From Natronorubrum thiooxidans (GTDB lineage Archaea; Halobacteriota; Halobacteria; Halobacteriales; Natrialbaceae), in assembly GCF_900156475.1 (NCBI RefSeq), contig NZ_FTNR01000002.1, positions 1-64,000 of the forward strand: 64,000 nucleotides of DNA, read 5' to 3'. Positions 51,738 to 61,039 of this stretch are shown one piece after another. Below the pieces are notes generated by a model. That model was not told the origin of the DNA. It saw only the letters and a list, made by a program, of their open reading frames with translations, and made no database searches. Made by a program: the position numbers and the translations under genes. Each line of letters begins with the position of its first letter. The stretch's first letter is position 1.

Positions 51738-53024
51738 TCAGTCGGCAATCCCGAGTTCCTCCGTCTGCTCCTGCTGGTCGTCGGCGTCGGGCTCGTCAGC
51801 CGCGTCCTCAGCCGCAGGCTCTGGCGGCTCGAACGTCGGGAACCGATCCTCGAACGCCGACCAGTTGGCCTCGAGTTCGTCGGCAGTCAGCAGACAGTCG
51901 GCGAGGTCGCTTCGCAGCGACGCGTGGTCCATCTCGGTGCCGATCACGACGAGTCGGACGTTGCGGTCGCCCCATCGGTCGTGCCACAGCTCCTCGAGTT
52001 GTGGGTTTGCCTCGAGCTGTTCGCGCCGCTCGTCGGCCGGTAGCGTGTCGATCCACTGTCCACCGGGGCCGACACGAACTGACTGGCCGGCGACGTTGAA
52101 CGTCAGCGCCTCGTCTTCTCGGGTTGCGAGCCAGAAGTGGCCTTTCGCGCGAACGACCGCATCGGGGAACGCATCGAGCAGGTCGGCAAAGCGCTCGGGG
52201 TGGAACGGCCGGCGTGCCTCGAAGACGAACGAACTGACGCCGTGTTCCTCTTCGGCCGACTCGTGGGGCTCTTGCAGTTCCTTGATCCAGCCTGCAGACT
52301 GGCTCGCGTCCTCGAAGTCGAACCGATCGGTCTCGAGGATGTCGTCGGGATCGATCCGGCCGTGTTCGGTGCGGATGATCTCGGCACGGGGCTGGAGCAC
52401 CTCGAGTGTGGATTCGATCTTCTCGAGGGTGGCCTCGTCGACCAGATCACACTTGTTCAACAGGAGGACGTCACAGAACTCGACCTGCTCGACGAGCAGG
52501 TCGCCGAGGTGTTTTTTCGTCCCATCGTCGTCGAGGATCTCGTCGGACTCCATCGCGGTGTGGAACTGGTGGGCGTCGACGACCGTGACGGTCGTATCCA
52601 GATGGCAGCCCTCGAGCGGCTCGATGCCGGTCTCCTCGTAGAACTCGGTGGGATCGAGATCGGACTGGTCGAAGCCGAGCGTCAGCGTCTGAGCGACGGG
52701 CAGCGGCTCGGCGACGCCAGTCGACTCGACGATGATGCCGTCGAACGCGCGGTGCTGGGTGAGTTCCCCGATGGCATCGAGCAGGTCGCCGCGAAGCTCA
52801 CAGCAGATACAACCGTTCGAGAGTTCGACCAACTCCTCGTCTTCGTCGGCGATATCCGAGGACTCGGCGACGAGTTCGGCGTCGACGTTGACCTCGCCCA
52901 TGTCGTTGACGAGTACGGCGAGGTCGCGGTCGTCGCTCTCGTGGAGCACGTGGTTGAGAACGGTCGTCTTGCCGGCACCGAGGATACCGGACAGTACCGT
53001 GACGGGAATCGAGTTGTCGGACAT
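51738..53024 (-). CDS. CobW/COG0523-family GTPase metallochaperone, 428 aa
   Basis: Walker A SGILGAGKTT, the zinc motif NGCICCELR, Walker B-like IIVESTGVAEP, and NKCDLVDE (G4). A C-terminal CobW_C domain (FHPERFADLLDAFPDAVVRAKGHFW, in part) and an acidic tail follow. COG0523 GTPases deliver Zn or Co. The AT-rich palindrome between it and the divergent flavoprotein could be a Zur-like operator, which would favour zinc. The start is ATG 53024; the longer frame overlaps the operator. Confidence 0.85.
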   Translation of the reverse strand: MSDNSIPVTVLSGILGAGKTTVLNHVLHESDDRDLAVLVNDMGEVNVDAELVAESSDIADEDEELVELSNGCICCELRGDLLDAIGELTQHRAFDGIIVESTGVAEPLPVAQTLTLGFDQSDLDPTEFYEETGIEPLEGCHLDTTVTVVDAHQFHTAMESDEILDDDGTKKHLGDLLVEQVEFCDVLLLNKCDLVDEATLEKIESTLEVLQPRAEIIRTEHGRIDPDDILETDRFDFEDASQSAGWIKELQEPHESAEEEHGVSSFVFEARRPFHPERFADLLDAFPDAVVRAKGHFWLATREDEALTFNVAGQSVRVGPGGQWIDTLPADERREQLEANPQLEELWHDRWGDRNVRLVVIGTEMDHASLRSDLADCLLTADELEANWSAFEDRFPTFEPPEPAAEDAADEPDADDQQEQTEELGIAD

Positions 53025-53046
53025 TCGATTAACAATACTACTTGAG

Positions 53047-53067
53047 AGATAATAGAAGTTATTATCT
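53047..53067. promoter_or_regulatory. 21-bp palindrome between cobW and the flavoprotein gene
   Basis: AGATAATA-GAAGT-TATTATCT, perfect 8-bp arms. It is 23 bases from the cobW start and 43 from the divergent start, so one regulator could control both. AT-rich and Fur/Zur-box-like in shape. Confidence 0.6.
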
Positions 53068-53109
53068 AAAGCAGTGTAGTTATTAATACTGCGGCCAAAC
53101 ACCCGGCTG

Positions 53110-54345
53110 ATGTTCGAGTGCGCTATCGTCGGCGGTGGCATCCACGGCACGTACGTCTGCCAGCGGCTGCTCGAGGACACCACCCTCGAGCGTGACGAGG
53201 TACTGGTGGTCGACCCACACGAGCGCCTGCTCGAGTCGTTTCGCCGGAAGGCACGCGCCTGCGAGATGGACGAACTGCGCTCGACGTTCGTCCACCACGT
53301 CGGCACCGAGCCGTTCGGCCTCGAGAGCTTCGCCGAGGGACGAGGTCGGACGGACGAACTCCTGCCGACGCCGGGGTATCCACAGCGCCCGACGCTGTCG
53401 CTGTTTCTCGACTACGCCGACTACGTGATCGAGGGCAACGACCTCGACTCTCTCCACCGGCAGGCGAGCGTCGACGCAATCTGTCGGACCGAACACGGCG
53501 ATGGGCTCGTTCTCGAGACGACAGCAGCCGACGGCGCTGGCTCGAGCGAGGCGATCCGAACCCGAAACTGCGTACTGGCGATCGGCCACGGCGGCCGCTA
53601 CCGGAAGCCAGCGTGGGCCGATGGCGTCGACTCGATCACCCACGTCTGGGACGGGTTCGACCCCGAAACGCCCGCCGAGGAGACAATCGTCGTCGGCGGC
53701 GGGATCACGGCCGCCCAGCTTGCGACCTGTCTCGCCGAACGCGAGCGCGAAGCGGTGACGCTCTGTTCGCGCCACGAACTCGAGACGGCGACCAGCGAAG
53801 CCGACCCGCGCTGGATCAACTGGAACCACATCGAGAACCACCTCCACCGACAGCCGGCGGGCTCACAGGACCGGTACGAGATCGTTCGCACGGCGCGCAA
53901 CGACGCCACGGTTCCCCAGACGCTGCTCGAGCGCCTCGAGTCGGCAGTCGACGACGGACCTCTGTCGATCCGATACGGAGACGTCCGCTCCGCCCGCGAC
54001 GTGGACGGCCAGATGCGGCTGTTGCTCGAGACAGGGGGCTGTCTGTCGGCCGATCGTGTCGTGCTGGCGACGGGCTTTGCACCCGTCTTCGAGCACCCGT
54101 TCGTCGACCGCGTCGCCGACGAACTGGACCTCGAGCGAGGGTATCGCGGGATGCCAGTGCTCGACGACGAGACGTTGGCGTGGTCGCGAACCGACGGCGG
54201 CGAGTCGTCACTGTTCGTCACCGGCGTGCTGGCGGCCGGCACTATCGGTCCCTTCGCAGGGAACATCGCCGGCGCGCGGCGTGCGGCCGATCGGCTGACG
54301 GACGCGATCGCTGCCAGCGACAGGCTTCCGCTGGCGGCCGACTGA
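53110..54345 (+). CDS. FAD/NAD(P)-binding SidA/IucD-like protein, 411 aa
   Basis: N-terminal CAIVGGGIHGTYVCQRLL (GxGxxG FAD site), internal IVVGGGITAAQLATCLA (NAD(P) site), and C-terminal VVLATGFAPVF, as in ornithine/lysine N-hydroxylase relatives. The activity is unknown; the protein is shorter than siderophore hydroxylases. It shares a promoter region with cobW, so metal-linked control is inferred. The start is ATG 53110. Confidence 0.75.
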   Translation: MFECAIVGGGIHGTYVCQRLLEDTTLERDEVLVVDPHERLLESFRRKARACEMDELRSTFVHHVGTEPFGLESFAEGRGRTDELLPTPGYPQRPTLSLFLDYADYVIEGNDLDSLHRQASVDAICRTEHGDGLVLETTAADGAGSSEAIRTRNCVLAIGHGGRYRKPAWADGVDSITHVWDGFDPETPAEETIVVGGGITAAQLATCLAEREREAVTLCSRHELETATSEADPRWINWNHIENHLHRQPAGSQDRYEIVRTARNDATVPQTLLERLESAVDDGPLSIRYGDVRSARDVDGQMRLLLETGGCLSADRVVLATGFAPVFEHPFVDRVADELDLERGYRGMPVLDDETLAWSRTDGGESSLFVTGVLAAGTIGPFAGNIAGARRAADRLTDAIAASDRLPLAAD

Positions 54346-54433
54346 TGCGTGCACTCGAGTCGGAGACAGCGACTCGTTCTGACTGCCACGGCGCATCCGT
54401 ACCGTTTTGTATCCGTGCAGAGTATTGTGTTCT

Positions 54434-54805
54434 ATGAGCAAGATCAGGCCGCCGGAACTCGAGGAGCGACTGGAAAACGGGGAGTCGCTGTACATCCTCG
54501 ACATCCGCCCGCGCAATACCCACCAGCGTGACGGCATCGACGGCAGTCAGAACATCCCCGTCTACGGCGACCTCCGACGTGGTGACGAGACCGAGTTTCG
54601 GCAGTCGCTGTCGAAGGTTCCGAAGGGGAAGACGGTTGTCACGGTCTGTAAGGCAGGTGTCGTCGCGAAGAAGGCAACAGCGGTGCTCGAGGCGGAAGGC
54701 TACGATGCCGTCACACTCGCCGGCGGCATGCGGGGCTGGAACGGCTACCAGAACGGCTCAATCGGCTATCGGCTCTCGTCGCTGCTCAGAGGGTTGCTCC
54801 CGTAA
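54434..54805 (+). CDS. rhodanese-domain protein, 123 aa
   Basis: ESLYILDIRPRNTHQRDGID, active-site TVCKAGVVAKKA (Cys), and GYDAVTLAGGMRGWNGYQNG: a single-domain rhodanese of the sulfurtransferase type. The start is ATG 54434. It may serve the sulfur-relay genes 4 kb away, though it is not in their operon. Confidence 0.85.
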   Translation: MSKIRPPELEERLENGESLYILDIRPRNTHQRDGIDGSQNIPVYGDLRRGDETEFRQSLSKVPKGKTVVTVCKAGVVAKKATAVLEAEGYDAVTLAGGMRGWNGYQNGSIGYRLSSLLRGLLP

Positions 54806-54811
54806 CGACCG

Positions 54812-55651
54812 TTATGCCACCCGGAGTCGGATCGTGATGCCGTCCGGGTCCGTGAGTTCGATTCCTGCTGCAGCGTCGTCGACCGCCACGGTAGCGTCTT
54901 CGAGACGCTGCCGAACCGTTGTGAGCGTCGAGTCGTCCGGGACGATGAACTCGAACCAAGCCAGTCCACGACCGCCAGCGGGCTGTGACCGACCGTTCCA
55001 CGTGTTCACGCCGAGATGGTGGTGGTACGTCCCGGCCGCGAGAAACACCGCTGAACGCACTTCCGTCTGGACGGTGAGTCCCAGGGTGTCGACGTAAAAC
55101 GCCCGTGTCGCCTCGAGCGAGGACGCTTCCAGATGGATGTGGCCAACCGTCGTTCCGGGAGGGGCTTCCGTGCGTCCGTCTGACTGTGCCGCAATGTCGT
55201 CGAGATCGAGGGCCACGGTCCCGATCTGTACCGTGCCGTCGTCTGCACGTGGCCACTCCGCCTCCGGTCGGTCCGTATAAATCTCGATGCCGTTGTCTTC
55301 GGGGTCGGTGAGGTACAGCGCTTCGCTCACGTAGTGATCAGATGCCCCGTCTAACTGCCAGTGGGTTCTGATTCGCTCGAGTGCACTACCTAACGCAGTG
55401 TGCGAGGGGACCGTGAACGCGTTGTGAAAGAGCCCTGCCTGCTCCCGGCGTCGAGGTGGTGCGTCCTCGTCCTGTTCCAAGACGAGCAACGGCGTCCCGT
55501 CGACGCCGAGTGTTGCCGTCGTTTCCTGTCGCGTCTGTACCGCGAGGCCGACGACGTCTTGGTAGAATTCGATCATCGCCTCGAGATCCGTGACGACCAG
55601 CGCAGTACGGCCGATTCGTGCTGTCTCGGGAATAAGCGGGGACTCGGTCAT
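54812..55651 (-). CDS. two-domain VOC/glyoxalase-fold protein, 279 aa
   Basis: Two VOC halves: RIGRTALVVTDLEAMIEFYQDVVGL with AGLFHNAFTVP, and TVGHIHLEASSLEATRAFYVDTLGL with FIVPDDS. The His and Glu positions fit metal binding as in CatE/catechol-2,3-dioxygenase-like enzymes. The substrate is unknown. The start is ATG 55651. Confidence 0.8.
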   Translation of the reverse strand: MTESPLIPETARIGRTALVVTDLEAMIEFYQDVVGLAVQTRQETTATLGVDGTPLLVLEQDEDAPPRRREQAGLFHNAFTVPSHTALGSALERIRTHWQLDGASDHYVSEALYLTDPEDNGIEIYTDRPEAEWPRADDGTVQIGTVALDLDDIAAQSDGRTEAPPGTTVGHIHLEASSLEATRAFYVDTLGLTVQTEVRSAVFLAAGTYHHHLGVNTWNGRSQPAGGRGLAWFEFIVPDDSTLTTVRQRLEDATVAVDDAAAGIELTDPDGITIRLRVA

Positions 55652-55866
55652 TGACGGCTCAATGTTGGCGCGTGGCCCATATGGGCCTTTGCGGACAGTG
55701 CGTTTACCAGCTAACAGCCATGTTATCGGCTCGAGGGCTCGACGCACCGTCGACCGCCCGGCCCGGAGAGCACGAGCGCAGGACTTGGCTCGCGTGGGTA
55801 TCCACGAACGTGCATGACAGACGCAAGGCGAAAGCGTTTTTGAGCACGGTTACGGGGTATCAGATA

Positions 55867-56118
55867 ATGACTGGCTACACCGCGACGGTGACCGTCCGAC
55901 TCAAACACGGCGTGCTCGATCCCGAAGCCGAGACCACACAGCAAGCCTTAGAACGGCTTGGCTTCGAACTCGAGGATCTGCGCGCTGCGGACCGCTTCGA
56001 GGTCGACCTCGAGGCCAAGTCGGCTGACGCCGCGAGCGAGCGCGCAAGCGAGATGGCAGAACGACTGCTCGCGAACCCGACCATCCACGACTACGACGTG
56101 GAGGTCGCCGAGCGGTAG
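55867..56118 (+). CDS. purS: phosphoribosylformylglycinamidine synthase subunit PurS
   Basis: 83 residues: YTATVTVRLKHGVLDPEAET, then RFEVDLEAKSADAASERASEM, the PurS fold. It is the small subunit of the PurS/PurQ/PurL complex that makes FGAM. The start is ATG 55867; purQ starts on the base after its stop, so they are one unit. A large purL is not in the window. Confidence 0.93.
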   Translation: MTGYTATVTVRLKHGVLDPEAETTQQALERLGFELEDLRAADRFEVDLEAKSADAASERASEMAERLLANPTIHDYDVEVAER

Positions 56119-56799
56119 ATGACGGTTTCGATCATCCGCTTTGGCGGCTCGAACTGCGACCGCGACGCCGAACGCGCCCTCGAGCACCTCGACATCGACG
56201 CCGAGATCGTCTGGCACGAGGACGGCCTCCCCGAAGATCCCTCGGGGATCATGCTGCCCGGCGGGTTCTCCTACGGTGACTACCTGCGTGCGGGTGCGAT
56301 GGCCGCGCGCTCGCCGATCATGGCGGAGGTTCGCGAGGCCGCCGCCGACGGCGTCCCCGTGCTCGGCGTCTGTAACGGGGCCCAGATCGGCTGCGAGTCC
56401 GGCCTCACCGAAGGCGCGTTTACGACCAACGAGAGCGCGCGCTTCCAGTGTGAGCACGTCTACCTGCGCGTCGAACGCGACGACACGCCCTGGACGGCCG
56501 CCTACGAGGAAGGCGACGTTATCGAGATCCCGATCGCCCACGGCGAAGGGCGCTACGAGATCGACGACGACCGACTGGCCGAACTCGAGGACGACGACCG
56601 CGTCATCTTCCGCTACTGCGACGAAAACGGCGAGACGGGGCCGGACACGAACCCGAACGGCTCGAAACACAACGTCGCCGGCGTCATCGGCGACCGCGAG
56701 ACCGTCGCCGTGTTGATGCCCCACCCCGAGCGCGTGACGCTGCCCGACGTCGGCCCGACCGACGGACAGGGCGTGCTGCAGGGCTTCGAGTCGGCCTAG
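56119..56799 (+). CDS. purQ: phosphoribosylformylglycinamidine synthase subunit PurQ
   Basis: Class I glutaminase: IRFGGSNCDRDAERALEH at the start, nucleophile Cys in VLGVCNGAQIGCESGL, and the His-Glu pair near MPHPERVTLPD. It delivers ammonia from glutamine to PurL. 226 residues, normal length. Starts directly after purS. Confidence 0.95.
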   Translation: MTVSIIRFGGSNCDRDAERALEHLDIDAEIVWHEDGLPEDPSGIMLPGGFSYGDYLRAGAMAARSPIMAEVREAAADGVPVLGVCNGAQIGCESGLTEGAFTTNESARFQCEHVYLRVERDDTPWTAAYEEGDVIEIPIAHGEGRYEIDDDRLAELEDDDRVIFRYCDENGETGPDTNPNGSKHNVAGVIGDRETVAVLMPHPERVTLPDVGPTDGQGVLQGFESA

Positions 56800-56960
56800 C
56801 ACGGTCGCATCGCCGCGATATTTTTCGGTGTCTGCTTCGCTCAGCAGTCGTTCTAATCAGCTATCGGGACCGTCCGCGAGCCGTCGCTCCGCTCGAGATC
56901 CGGTAGAACCGTTCGAGCGCGAATCAAAAAGTGGTTGCAGACTCCGCGCGTTCGAGCGCT

Positions 56961-58061
56961 TTACCGCGTCAGTGGCTGGTTGAAGCTGCGTTCGCGTTCC
57001 AGCACGACCTCCCAGGTTCCTTCACACTCACAGGAGACCTGTTCGAAGACGGTGGGGTCCTGTCGGAGGTCGAAGTCCTTGATCGCCTTCTGGACGCGGT
57101 CGTCACAGTCTTGGCAGTTGTGGGGGCCGCGGTCGGAGCCGTGGCCGACGGGGTCCGAGACGACGATGGCGTCGACGTCGGCGGTCTGTTCGAGGACGTG
57201 GGCGACCGACCACAGCCACGGCGGCCGGTAGCCGTCGCGGAAGTAGAGTTCGTCAACCATCGTATACCGCTGGACGTTACACGGGTTCATCGAGACGGTG
57301 TGACAGCCATCGACGTCGGCACAGCGCTCGATCGAACTGATCATGTCTTCGACCGCTTCGGACTCTGTGAGAAACGGCGGCTTCATCAGCAGATACGCCT
57401 TGATCCCTGCGTCGGCGTCGTCACCAGCTTCTGCGTTGGCCTCGGCGGCTTCCGCGCAGGCATCTTCGAAGTCCGCGAAGTCGAAGTACTTGTTCACGCA
57501 GTCGTGTCGGACCCGGTCAGTCGCCGTCTCGAGGCCGATCGCGATGTCTGTGTCGATACTGTGGCGGGTGAAGTCGGCGATCTTCTCACGGTCGACGAAG
57601 TCGGGCAGCGACTCGAGGACGATGCGCTCGCGGTCGGCGAACGTCTCGCCGATGGCGCGGCGGGTTTCGGCACCGACCTCGCGCTCGTCGAGGAAGGAGC
57701 CGGAGGTGTAGATCTTGATGAGCTCTGCTGGCTCGTCTGCGTTGTCGGCCTCGTGCTCGAGACAGACGTCGATCTGGTTCATCAGGGCCTCGTGGGAGAC
57801 GGAGCCGCCGTCGACGCTCTCGGCGACGTAGCCACACATCGTACAGCCGCCGGCGCGGGCCCAGCGACAGCCGCCGGTGTTGAGAATAATCGTCAGACTC
57901 CGTTTGACGCCACCGGGGGTGTTGTCCTCGTCGAGCCAGACGCGGGTCGGCTCGTGGGGGTCGTAGCTCGCCTCCTTGCGAGAGCGGATCTCTCGCATGA
58001 CCTTGTTGTGGGCGTCCATGCCCTTGCCCTGCTCGTAGACGTCGGGCGTGGGTTTACTCAT
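56961..58061 (-). CDS. archaeosine-synthesis radical SAM protein RaSEA, 366 aa
   Basis: GGCRWARAGGCTMCGY gives the C-x7-C-x2-C cluster of this family (TIGR01210-type), followed by the radical SAM core (IKIYTSGSFLDEREVG, ESLPDFVD, AIGLETATD). With ArcS it converts preQ0-lysine tRNA to archaeosine. The extra C-terminal Cys (HNCQDCDD, VSCECEG) are typical. The start is ATG 58061; the whole protein lies opposite purQ's end. Confidence 0.9.
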   Translation of the reverse strand: MSKPTPDVYEQGKGMDAHNKVMREIRSRKEASYDPHEPTRVWLDEDNTPGGVKRSLTIILNTGGCRWARAGGCTMCGYVAESVDGGSVSHEALMNQIDVCLEHEADNADEPAELIKIYTSGSFLDEREVGAETRRAIGETFADRERIVLESLPDFVDREKIADFTRHSIDTDIAIGLETATDRVRHDCVNKYFDFADFEDACAEAAEANAEAGDDADAGIKAYLLMKPPFLTESEAVEDMISSIERCADVDGCHTVSMNPCNVQRYTMVDELYFRDGYRPPWLWSVAHVLEQTADVDAIVVSDPVGHGSDRGPHNCQDCDDRVQKAIKDFDLRQDPTVFEQVSCECEGTWEVVLERERSFNQPLTR

Positions 58062-58197
58062 TGTGGAGAGAAAGCGGTCCAGCGCCTAAAGCGCCTTCGT
58101 CTAGCGACCGGCACCAGCGGTGCCGTCCTCGAGGTTTAGTCGATCACCTGTCGTCATCACTCACGAGACTCGTCACTGCTCGACAAGAGCGACGCCA

Positions 58198-58386
58198 TTA
58201 GAGCCGCATCTCACGCGTCTCGATGGCGTCGCAGGTGGGACAGATGAACTGATACTGGACGCGGCTGCCCGCGGCGCTGACGCGCCAGCTTCCGTCGTCG
58301 TCGATGTACCCACAGGCCGAGCACTCGAGGTCTGTTTCGTTGAATCTGTCTCGGAGTCGCTCAAACGGTGATCGTGAACTAGACAT
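58198..58386 (-). CDS. HVO_0649-like zinc finger protein, 62 aa
   Basis: Two Cys pairs: DLECSACGYIDDDGSW and FICPTCDAIETREMR, a short zinc ribbon known from haloarchaea (family name from memory). The start is ATG 58386; the longer frames to 58403 and 58428 are less likely. Function unknown, probably nucleic-acid or protein binding. Confidence 0.75.
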   Translation of the reverse strand: MSSSRSPFERLRDRFNETDLECSACGYIDDDGSWRVSAAGSRVQYQFICPTCDAIETREMRL

Positions 58387-58497
58387 GTGACAACATATGT
58401 CATGATCTAACATAATAGTTCGGGTCACGTAGCCGACAGGTCACTCGTCCGGATGATCCCCGTGGTTCTTAGGATGATGCCGCCCGAAGGACTGGGC

Positions 58498-60411
58498 ATG
58501 GAACATGCCGACACGGAGTATGAGGGTGGCGGCGGTCGTCCGACGGCCGCGGCCAGCGCGCTCGAGACAGTCGTCGATCCGGTCGTCGCCGTCGCTGACG
58601 GGACGATCACGTACGCAAACGAGGCCGCGAGGGATGCGTTCGGGCTGTCGACCGACGAACGGACCGGTCACTGGGACCCAGCAACCGTCTTCGAGTCGTG
58701 GTCACAGCTCGAGGCGGCGATCGGCGAGACGACCGTCGGAACGGTTCGGACGAGCGTCCTCGAGGACGAGCAATACAACGCACGCATCCACCGATCCGCA
58801 GACGGTGCGACGATCACGTTCGAACACAGCGACCGCGAGACTGGCGAGACGAGTCGTGTAACCAACGAGTTCACGCCCATCGGCGAGAGCGACCGCGCCG
58901 TCAAGGATCGTGCGATCAACGAGGCCCCGGTCGGGATCACGATCTCCGATCCCGACCTCGAGGACAACCCGCTAGTCTACGTCAACGACGCCTATCGGGA
59001 CATGACCGGTTACAGCTTCGACGAGGTCGTCGGCCGGAACTGCCGATTCCTGCAAGGTGAGGACTCGAGCGAGGACGCGATCGCCGAGATGGCGGCCGCA
59101 ATCGACGAGGACCGTCCGGTCACCGTCGAACTCAAGAACTACCGCAAAGACGGCACCGCGTTCTGGAACGAGGTCACGATCGCCCCCGTCCGCGACGACG
59201 AGGACACCGTCACACACTACGTCGGTTTCCAGAACGAAGTGACGGCTCGCAAGGAGGCCGAACTCGAACTCGAGCGACGAACCGCGGAACTCGAGTATAT
59301 CTTGGATCGCGTCGAGGGGCTGATTCAGGACGTCACCGACGTCGTCGCGGGGTCGACTACCCGATCCGAACTCGAGGCCGAAGTCTGTGACCGGATCGCG
59401 ATGGAGTCGGCCTACGACGGCGCGTGGATCGGCGAACGCAACCCTGCAACGGGGAGCATCGACGTCCGAGCGAGTGCGGGCGGCTGTCCCGAAACGGGTG
59501 TTCCGGCTGACGCCGACCATCCGACTGCGGCCACACTCGCCGAAGACGCTGCAACGACCGAGACGCGCGAGGGGGTGACACACGCCTCGTTTCCGCTGAC
59601 GTACAACGACATCGAGTACGGCGTGCTCACCGTCTGTGCCGGCGACGGTCGAGCGATCAACGAGCGTGAGACAGTTATTCTCTCTGCGCTTGCCCGCGCG
59701 GTCGCAAGCGGCGTCAACGCCCGCGAAACCAGTCGCGTGCTCGAGACCGACGCCGTCGTCGCTGTCGAACTCACGCTGACCGATTCGGCCGTCGCCTCGG
59801 CGGCCCTGTCGGACGCGGCGGACTGTCGACTCGAGTACCGCCGTTCGGTCCACCGCACCGACGACGAGACGGCATCGCTGTTTACTGTCACCGGGCCCGA
59901 CGCCACCGCTGCCGACCTCACTGCCGCCGCCGACGAAATTCCCGATCTCGACTGTCGTATCCTCGTCGAACGCGATGACGAGTGTCTGGTCGAACTCTCC
60001 GGTGGCGACGATCTCGTCGGGTGGCTCTCCGAGCGTGGCGTTCGCACACAGTCGATCGAAAGCGAGGACGGGCACACCGACCTCACACTCGAGATCCCCC
60101 GCTCGGCCAACGTCCGCTCGGTCGTCGAAGCGGTCGAGGACCGCTACCCCGGGACCGACATCGTCTCGTTCCAACAACGTGATCGCGACCGCGAGACCCG
60201 CCAGGAGTTCGCCGCTCGGCTCGAGCGTGATCTCACCGAGCGGCAGTTCGCTGCGTTGCAGCGAGCGTACCTGAGTGGCTACTTCGAGTGGCCCCGGCCG
60301 ACGACCGGCGAGGAACTCGCCCAGTCGATGGGCGTCTCGCGGCCGACGTTCCACGAACACCTGCGGACGGCGGAGTCGAAGCTGTGTCAGGCGTTCTTCG
60401 GCGACGAGTAG
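58498..60411 (+). CDS. LOV/PAS-GAF bacterio-opsin-activator-type regulator, 637 aa
   Basis: A first degenerate PAS domain (residues 25-115), then a LOV domain at about 140-250 with GRNCRFLQG (reactive Cys182), LKNYRKDGTAFWN and VGFQNEV, all flavin contacts kept. A coiled-coil linker and a GAF-like region follow. The bacterio-opsin activator domain leads to the HTH_10 at the end (LTERQFAALQRAYLSGYFEW, ELAQSMGVSRPTFHEHLR). It is likely a blue-light-sensing transcription factor. I start it at ATG 58498 (MEHADTEYEG), where the acidic part begins; ATG 58453 is possible. Confidence 0.85.
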   Translation: MEHADTEYEGGGGRPTAAASALETVVDPVVAVADGTITYANEAARDAFGLSTDERTGHWDPATVFESWSQLEAAIGETTVGTVRTSVLEDEQYNARIHRSADGATITFEHSDRETGETSRVTNEFTPIGESDRAVKDRAINEAPVGITISDPDLEDNPLVYVNDAYRDMTGYSFDEVVGRNCRFLQGEDSSEDAIAEMAAAIDEDRPVTVELKNYRKDGTAFWNEVTIAPVRDDEDTVTHYVGFQNEVTARKEAELELERRTAELEYILDRVEGLIQDVTDVVAGSTTRSELEAEVCDRIAMESAYDGAWIGERNPATGSIDVRASAGGCPETGVPADADHPTAATLAEDAATTETREGVTHASFPLTYNDIEYGVLTVCAGDGRAINERETVILSALARAVASGVNARETSRVLETDAVVAVELTLTDSAVASAALSDAADCRLEYRRSVHRTDDETASLFTVTGPDATAADLTAAADEIPDLDCRILVERDDECLVELSGGDDLVGWLSERGVRTQSIESEDGHTDLTLEIPRSANVRSVVEAVEDRYPGTDIVSFQQRDRDRETRQEFAARLERDLTERQFAALQRAYLSGYFEWPRPTTGEELAQSMGVSRPTFHEHLRTAESKLCQAFFGDE

Positions 60412-60624
60412 GCCGTGATCTGAAACGATCGGGGCGGCCTACTCTCGGCGTTCGACCGAGTCGTCGACCGACGCCGCTGATACGGTCTGCTGGAAGTCAG
60501 TTCCGGCGCGACCACGAGTCCGTCCGTGGTCGCAGGCTGAATGCCGGTCTTAACCCGCTGTAGTCCGACGTTAGGGACTGGACGGTCGCCGATGTTTATT
60601 TACCCCTCGGTGATAGTCCGGGCT

Positions 60625-60819
60625 ATGTTCGAACACGTCCCGTCGGTGCCACTTCAGATCGGCGGCAGTGATTTCTTGTACTGGGCGGTGATATTCTTCG
60701 TGCTCGCGATCATCGCCGCGGCCGTTGGTGCTCGTGGGGTTGCCGGGATTTCGATGGAGATTGCTCGTATCTTCGTGTTGATCTTCATTATTCTCGCGAT
60801 CGTTGCCTTGCTGCTGTAG
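60625..60819 (+). CDS. DUF1328-family small membrane protein, 64 aa
   Basis: FLYWAVIFFVLAIIAAAVGA and IARIFVLIFIILAIVALLL: two membrane helices with the DUF1328 (UPF0391) pattern, found in many prokaryotes. Unknown role, thought to be stress related in bacteria. The start is ATG 60625. Confidence 0.85.
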   Translation: MFEHVPSVPLQIGGSDFLYWAVIFFVLAIIAAAVGARGVAGISMEIARIFVLIFIILAIVALLL

Positions 60820-61039
60820 GGCCGGGCTCGGCCAGCGTCTCGGTTCTCGATCACGACCGACATCGGTTACGAGTTGGCAGTATTTGACACGTCGATTCCC
60901 ATCGGTCGTTCGATACGATTCGCCTTCCGACCGGACTGTCGGTGAGAATTTCCCTTGGCGTGGGTGTAACGGCATTCGGTTACATCAGGGTGGGAACGAT
61001 TAACAGGATAGACGTCTAATTAAAGAGTGAGGAGTTATC

